From contig NZ_AP031496.1 of assembly GCF_042850945.1 (NCBI RefSeq), positions 2,046,001 to 2,110,000 on the forward strand: 64,000 bases of DNA, read 5' to 3'. Position 1 is the first letter of the stretch, and each line of letters opens with the position of its first letter. Positions 60,875 to 64,000 of this stretch are shown here, one piece after another. The stretch is from Halioxenophilus aromaticivorans (GTDB lineage: Bacteria > Pseudomonadota > Gammaproteobacteria > Pseudomonadales > Cellvibrionaceae). Position numbers and translations under genes: made by a program. The notes beneath the pieces are model-generated. The model made no database searches and was not told where the DNA came from. It saw only the letters and a program-made list of their open reading frames with translations.

Positions 60875-61741
60875 ATGAAAGCGATTTTGAGTCTGTCAGC
60901 CAGCGAGGAAAAACCGCTGTTGAAATTACGGCTGTTAAAATTGATAGGTGCCTGTGCTATGGGCGGTATACTCACTGCTTGTGGTGCCGGTGGCGGCTTA
61001 ATTTCTAAGGGCGACTCAACAACTGCAGTATCGGGTGCAGCTGGCGGTGGTACCAGCGCCGGGGCCGATGAGTCTTTGGAGCGGTGCGAAAAAACCTTGG
61101 GCACCATCGCGGTGGATGACGGCCGTAATGCCGATTGGTACGGCCGTTTTGGCAGTACCACTGATGTCACCACTATCGAGCCTTTACTGCGTTTGGCGGT
61201 GCAGCAGTCTAATTGTTTTGTCATAACCTCTGTGGGCAGTCAGCAATTAGACGCCCGCATGTCTCGCATCACTGAGCAACAACGAAACTCTGGTGAATAT
61301 CGCGCCGGCTCTAGCCAACAAAAAGGCCAACGGGTGGCGGCCGATTATTATCTAGAGCCAAAAATTATCATCAACAATGATTCCGTGGGCGGTGTGGGCG
61401 CATCCGTGGGTAAGTACCTGCCCGGCATGTTTGGCAAAATAGCCGGTGGTGCAAAGTCCAAGGCCTCTGTCGTTACCTTGTCCCTGTTTGATCTCCGTTC
61501 TGCCATACAGCTTTCCGCCGCCGAGGGCAGTGCAACGGCAACCAACTACGGCGCTGCCTTGGGAGCGTTTGGGCGCGGCACGGCAGGAACCCTGAGCGGG
61601 TTTTCAAAAACCCCTGAGGGCAAGGCTACAGTGGCCGCGTTTACCGATGCCTGGAATAAAATGGTGGTTTCTTTGAAAAACTACAAAGCGCAGGAAGTTG
61701 AAGGTGGCCTGGGCCGCGGCGGTGCTTTGAAAGTGAATTGA
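60875..61741 (+). CDS. CsgG/HfaB-like lipoprotein
   Basis: The ATG at 60875 follows AGAGTAGG and gives 288 residues. A lipobox occurs unusually far in (ACAMGGILTACGAGG, Cys about 36), after a basic pre-signal segment. The mature part has a Gly/Ala/Ser-rich linker, then a core resembling CsgG-type proteins (CEKTLGTIAVDDGRNADWYG; IEPLLRLAVQQSNCFVITSV; VAADYYLEPKIIINND; VVTLSLFDLRSAIQLSAAEG; FTDAWNKMVVSLKNYKAQ). CsgG itself forms the outer-membrane curlin pore, but no curli genes are seen; many such paralogues have unknown roles. Confidence 0.72.
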   Translation: MKAILSLSASEEKPLLKLRLLKLIGACAMGGILTACGAGGGLISKGDSTTAVSGAAGGGTSAGADESLERCEKTLGTIAVDDGRNADWYGRFGSTTDVTTIEPLLRLAVQQSNCFVITSVGSQQLDARMSRITEQQRNSGEYRAGSSQQKGQRVAADYYLEPKIIINNDSVGGVGASVGKYLPGMFGKIAGGAKSKASVVTLSLFDLRSAIQLSAAEGSATATNYGAALGAFGRGTAGTLSGFSKTPEGKATVAAFTDAWNKMVVSLKNYKAQEVEGGLGRGGALKVN

Positions 61742-61789
61742 TGTAATCTGCCAGCGGCGGCTCTTGTTGGCCAGCCGTCGTGAAATCTC

Positions 61790-61827
61790 AAAAGCCAGTT
61801 TATCCGCTTGGGTAAGCTGGCTTTTTT
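61790..61827. terminator. Bidirectional terminator between CsgG-like and AMP-ligase genes
   Basis: AAAAGCCAG pairs with CTGGCTTTT, the stem continuing imperfectly inward (TTTA/TAAG), with six T on the plus side and A on the other. It serves both converging genes. Confidence 0.8.
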
Positions 61828-61842
61828 GTAAGTGACAAGAAT

Positions 61843-63222
61843 TTAGGTGGGCCGCGTGCGTTGGTAGCAGTCCAATACTGCCTTGTGGCTCAATTTACCA
61901 TTTTCTGATCGGGGCAGCTGCGGCACCGCTACCATGGGCCGGGGTACGAAGGCGGGGTCTATATGCTCTCTAAAATAATCCGCCAGGCCTTGCGTGGTGT
62001 GACCGGGTTTCAAAATAACCAGAGCCGCCAGTCGCTTTTTGTTCGGTGGTAAAAACGCCACGCCATCTTCCAAGCCTTCATACTGCAGCAGAATACGATT
62101 AATTTCGGCCAGCGAGCCCCGCTTGCCGGCAATGTTGACGACATCGTCGGTTCGCCCGGTCAATCGGAAGTGGTGCTCGTCTACCAGCTCTAGAAAGTCG
62201 CCAAGCACCACGCTTTGATCAATATGACTTGCCGTGGCTTGGCTGTGCCCGGTTTGCAGCTGGTTTAATGCGAAGGCATCGAACAATCGCCAGGTTTGGC
62301 TCTCTGCGGTAAAGCGTACGGCCATTGAGCCCATTTCACTGCAACCATAAACCTCGGCAACCTTGCCCTGCAAGCTGTGTTCAACTTGGCTGGCCAACAC
62401 TTGAGGCAAGGGCGCAGTGGCGCACAGGATTCGCTCACAGGCCGGTAATGCCAGACCTGCATTTACCAACGCCCGTAGGTGAATCGGTGCCGATACCAGC
62501 AATCTTGGCTTTGGCAGCTGGGCGGCTAAGCCGGCGATATCGGAGGGGTAAAAGGGTTTGGCGTCACTCATCACGGTATCGGCCACCAAGGGCATCAGTA
62601 CCGTGGTTTCTAGCCCCCACATATGTTGGCCGGGCACAGTGGCTATTTGGTAGGTGGTTTGGCTGAGGTCACTGAGCATAAACCGAGCATTGTGGTGGTT
62701 TGCCGCCGACAATGTGCCCCAGGTTTTAACGATAGGTTGCGACTGGCCTGTGGAGCCGGAAGTAAAGCAAATGGCGGCAATATGATGATTGGTAACACGG
62801 GGCAGGCTGGTTGATGTGAATGGGGCTAAGCCGGGTACCAACTGACTTAAGTCGACTTTGGGGGTGTTGTTCGTCAGCGAATATTCCAGCGAGCCATCGT
62901 GGATTACATAGCTTGGATGCTGTTCGGCTAGGCTAAGTAGGGTGTTATTGGCCTTGTTTGGCGGCAGTAGGTTGGTTTGGCTGCGGACCAATACGGCACA
63001 GAAAACCACGGTAAATAAATAGCGATTTTCACACAAGTTGATCGCGTAGGGGTGCTCGGGTAAATATTGGGCTAGGCTTTGCACATGCTGGCAAAACTGA
63101 GCGCAGGAGACCAGGCCCGGTTGCAGGTCCAGGGCCGCCAGCGGCGTACTTAAGTAGGCAAACGGTGCGCTGGCATCGCGCTCGATGATGGGGCTGGTGC
63201 TGGCATTAGGTTGGGCGGCCAA
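61843..63222 (-). CDS. AMP-dependent ligase, aryl-polyene type (ApeH-like)
   Basis: A 459-residue ANL-superfamily adenylating enzyme, short as usual for the acyl/aryl-ACP ligases of aryl-polyene loci. Motifs: AICFTSGSTGQSQPIVKTWG (A3, P-loop), EVYGCSEMGSMAVRF (A5), LTGRTDDVVNIAGKRGSLAE (A7/A8) and SENGKLSHKAVLD with the A10 Lys. It would activate an aromatic starter acid and load it on the ACP encoded 21 bp upstream. Context with the divergent chorismatase-like gene makes hydroxybenzoate the likely substrate (inference). The rest of the pigment cluster would lie beyond the window. Confidence 0.85.
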   Translation of the reverse strand: MAAQPNASTSPIIERDASAPFAYLSTPLAALDLQPGLVSCAQFCQHVQSLAQYLPEHPYAINLCENRYLFTVVFCAVLVRSQTNLLPPNKANNTLLSLAEQHPSYVIHDGSLEYSLTNNTPKVDLSQLVPGLAPFTSTSLPRVTNHHIAAICFTSGSTGQSQPIVKTWGTLSAANHHNARFMLSDLSQTTYQIATVPGQHMWGLETTVLMPLVADTVMSDAKPFYPSDIAGLAAQLPKPRLLVSAPIHLRALVNAGLALPACERILCATAPLPQVLASQVEHSLQGKVAEVYGCSEMGSMAVRFTAESQTWRLFDAFALNQLQTGHSQATASHIDQSVVLGDFLELVDEHHFRLTGRTDDVVNIAGKRGSLAEINRILLQYEGLEDGVAFLPPNKKRLAALVILKPGHTTQGLADYFREHIDPAFVPRPMVAVPQLPRSENGKLSHKAVLDCYQRTRPT

Positions 63223-63243
63223 TTGGGGAAATCAGCGTAAAAC

Positions 63244-63507
63244 TTAGCGGCGCTGTTCAATAAACGCGCACAGGCTTTGAAGGTTGTAGAAAGCCTCTTT
63301 GGTTTGCTCTTCTTCGGCTTTCATTTGAATGCCGTACTTTTGTGAGATTGCCAACGCGATTTCCAGTGCGTCGATGCTATCCAAGCCGAGGCCTTCACCG
63401 AATAAGGGTTCGGTTGGATTGATATCTTGTGCGGACTTGTCTTCCAGGTCCAATGCTTCGATTAAAAGAGATGCGATTTCTGTTTCAAACGCAGTCTGAC
63501 TAGTCAC
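63244..63507 (-). CDS. Acyl carrier protein, aryl-polyene type
   Basis: An 87-residue ACP starting at GTG with GGAG about 10 bases upstream. The 4'-phosphopantetheine site is Ser44 in GEGLGLDSIDALEIALAIS, a family pattern with DSIDALE as in aryl-polyene ApeE/ApeF-like carriers and not the DSLD(T/M)VE of fatty-acid AcpP. Helices 1 and 3 are normal (FETEIASLLIEALDL; AFYNLQSLCAFIEQ). First gene of a pair with the AMP-ligase. Confidence 0.9.
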   Translation of the reverse strand: MTSQTAFETEIASLLIEALDLEDKSAQDINPTEPLFGEGLGLDSIDALEIALAISQKYGIQMKAEEEQTKEAFYNLQSLCAFIEQRR

Positions 63508-63539
63508 AAGTACAACTCCGGGCGCAGCTTTTTTTTTGA

Positions 63540-63565
63540 GGGGGCGTAGTTTAAACTACGCCCCC
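63540..63565. promoter_or_regulatory. Perfect 26-bp palindrome in the divergent pigment-locus promoter region
   Basis: GGGGGCGTAGTTT is followed directly by AAACTACGCCCCC, a loop-free perfect dyad, 33 bp before the ACP start and 93 bp before the chorismatase-like start. A run of nine T lies on its ACP side, the wrong side for a plus-strand terminator, and it gives A after the hairpin on the minus strand. An operator for a dimeric regulator of both divergent genes fits the position best. Confidence 0.45.
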
Positions 63566-63658
63566 AGTTAAGTCACCCTGCGTAAAACGTAAAAATTGCT
63601 TAAACAACAACAGTTTGCGGAGCCAGCGTTAACCAGTACGGATACTTTTAGGCTTTTT

Positions 63659-64000
63659 ATGCGTCAATCTAAGTCGCCCTTATCGGCCTCTTCTGCGGCC
63701 AATACTCCACCTAATACTGTCGCTGCGACTAGCTTTCTCAGCGTCAGTCAGTCGAACAGCGCCCGGGCGATGGCAACTGTGGTGTTCGGTATCAATGCAT
63801 TTGATCAATCAGCTTTAATAGCCGCAGCAGCGCAACAGCAGGCGTTTGGCTGCGAGCTGCCTTTGTTGGCTGGCGATTGCCAAGTAGAAAACTGGCACGT
63901 GGGCGATCAGCCAGTGGAGCGCGGCCAAATTGGTGCAGTGCACTGGGCCTGCGGCGGTGGATTTTTGTTTGTTGGGCTAACCCTCGATTGTGGCTCAGCG
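63659..64000 (+). CDS. Chorismatase-like (FkbO/Hyg5/XanB2-type) protein, N-terminal part, cut by window end
   Basis: The frame from ATG 63659 (AGG upstream) stays open for 114 codons to the window edge. After a Ser/Ala-rich leader of about 38 residues the sequence MATVVFGINAF, ELPLLAGDCQVENWHVGDQP, VERGQIGAVHWACGGGFLFV resembles, as I recall, the N-terminus of chorismatase/pteridine-dependent-dioxygenase-like proteins (pattern E-W-x-PVxxGxxGxIxWA-x-G). XanB2 of this family makes hydroxybenzoate for xanthomonadin. Divergent from ACP and AMP-ligase, this would supply the aryl starter. Assignment rests on a partial sequence. Confidence 0.55.
   Translation, partial: MRQSKSPLSASSAANTPPNTVAATSFLSVSQSNSARAMATVVFGINAFDQSALIAAAAQQQAFGCELPLLAGDCQVENWHVGDQPVERGQIGAVHWACGGGFLFVGLTLDCGSA

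Overview
The window looks like a chromosomal segment of a free-living, probably marine gammaproteobacterium close to the Pseudomonas/Cellvibrio side of the class. Several gene orders match what I remember of Pseudomonas chromosomes: (i) mlaA, a PilZ protein, rssB, rssC, tal, dusA; (ii) purN, purM, a DUF2066 gene, hda, then a DUF2069 gene, wrbA, arsC, yihY; (iii) ndk, rlmN, pilF, a rodZ-like gene, ispG, hisS, yfgM, bamB, der. The orphan gspA/gspB pair, a glucosylglycerol-phosphatase gene and the start of an aryl-polyene-type pigment locus suggest a salt-adapted Cellvibrionales-like genome. The genus is inference. No rRNA, tRNA, CRISPR array or prophage was seen.

Layout. 0.1-3.1 kb: aldo-keto reductase, a small unknown protein and stpA-like glucosylglycerol-phosphate phosphatase. 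3.1-6.5 kb: a mobile-DNA patch with a 283-bp element bearing perfect 22-bp terminal inverted repeats, a tiny DUF2256 gene missed by ordinary ORF calling, a DUF3754 membrane protein, and a RAYT transposase among four copies of its REP-like palindrome. 6.5-14.3 kb: GMC oxidoreductase, TonB-dependent receptor, TetR regulator and a divergent GlpD-like oxidoreductase. 14.4-18.3 kb: hrpA. 18.5-20.6 kb: a three-gene metallophore/copper-buffer RiPP operon of the HvfABC (bufferin-like) type, with a Sec-exported precursor carrying six EGKCG motifs, a DUF692 MNIO enzyme and a DUF2063 partner. 20.7-26.5 kb: lipid asymmetry (MlaA), PilZ and PP2C/STAS signalling, a TerB-like protein, transaldolase and DusA.

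26.6-32.8 kb: a CzcCBA heavy-metal RND efflux operon with a small His/Cys-rich periplasmic protein upstream. 33.1-36.7 kb: YigZ, GspB/GspA and a small zinc-ribbon-like protein. 36.8-46 kb: purine synthesis, replication control (Hda), SMR efflux, SppA and the wrbA-arsC-yihY block. 46-49.8 kb: a CheY/CheC-like pair, valine-pyruvate transaminase and a stand-alone IscS-type cysteine desulfurase. 50-59.7 kb: the ndk-to-der housekeeping block. 60-61.8 kb: two lipoproteins, one with an extraordinary Tyr/Trp-rich tail. 61.8-64 kb: the edge of an aryl-polyene-like pigment locus (AMP-ligase, ACP, and a divergent chorismatase-like gene cut by the window end) around a perfect 26-bp palindrome.

The strongest candidate for a notable system is the EGKCG-repeat RiPP operon at 18.5-20.6 kb. 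The pigment locus edge and the transposon-sculpted gene ends at 3-6.5 kb come next. All family assignments come from reading the translated sequence, not from database searches.
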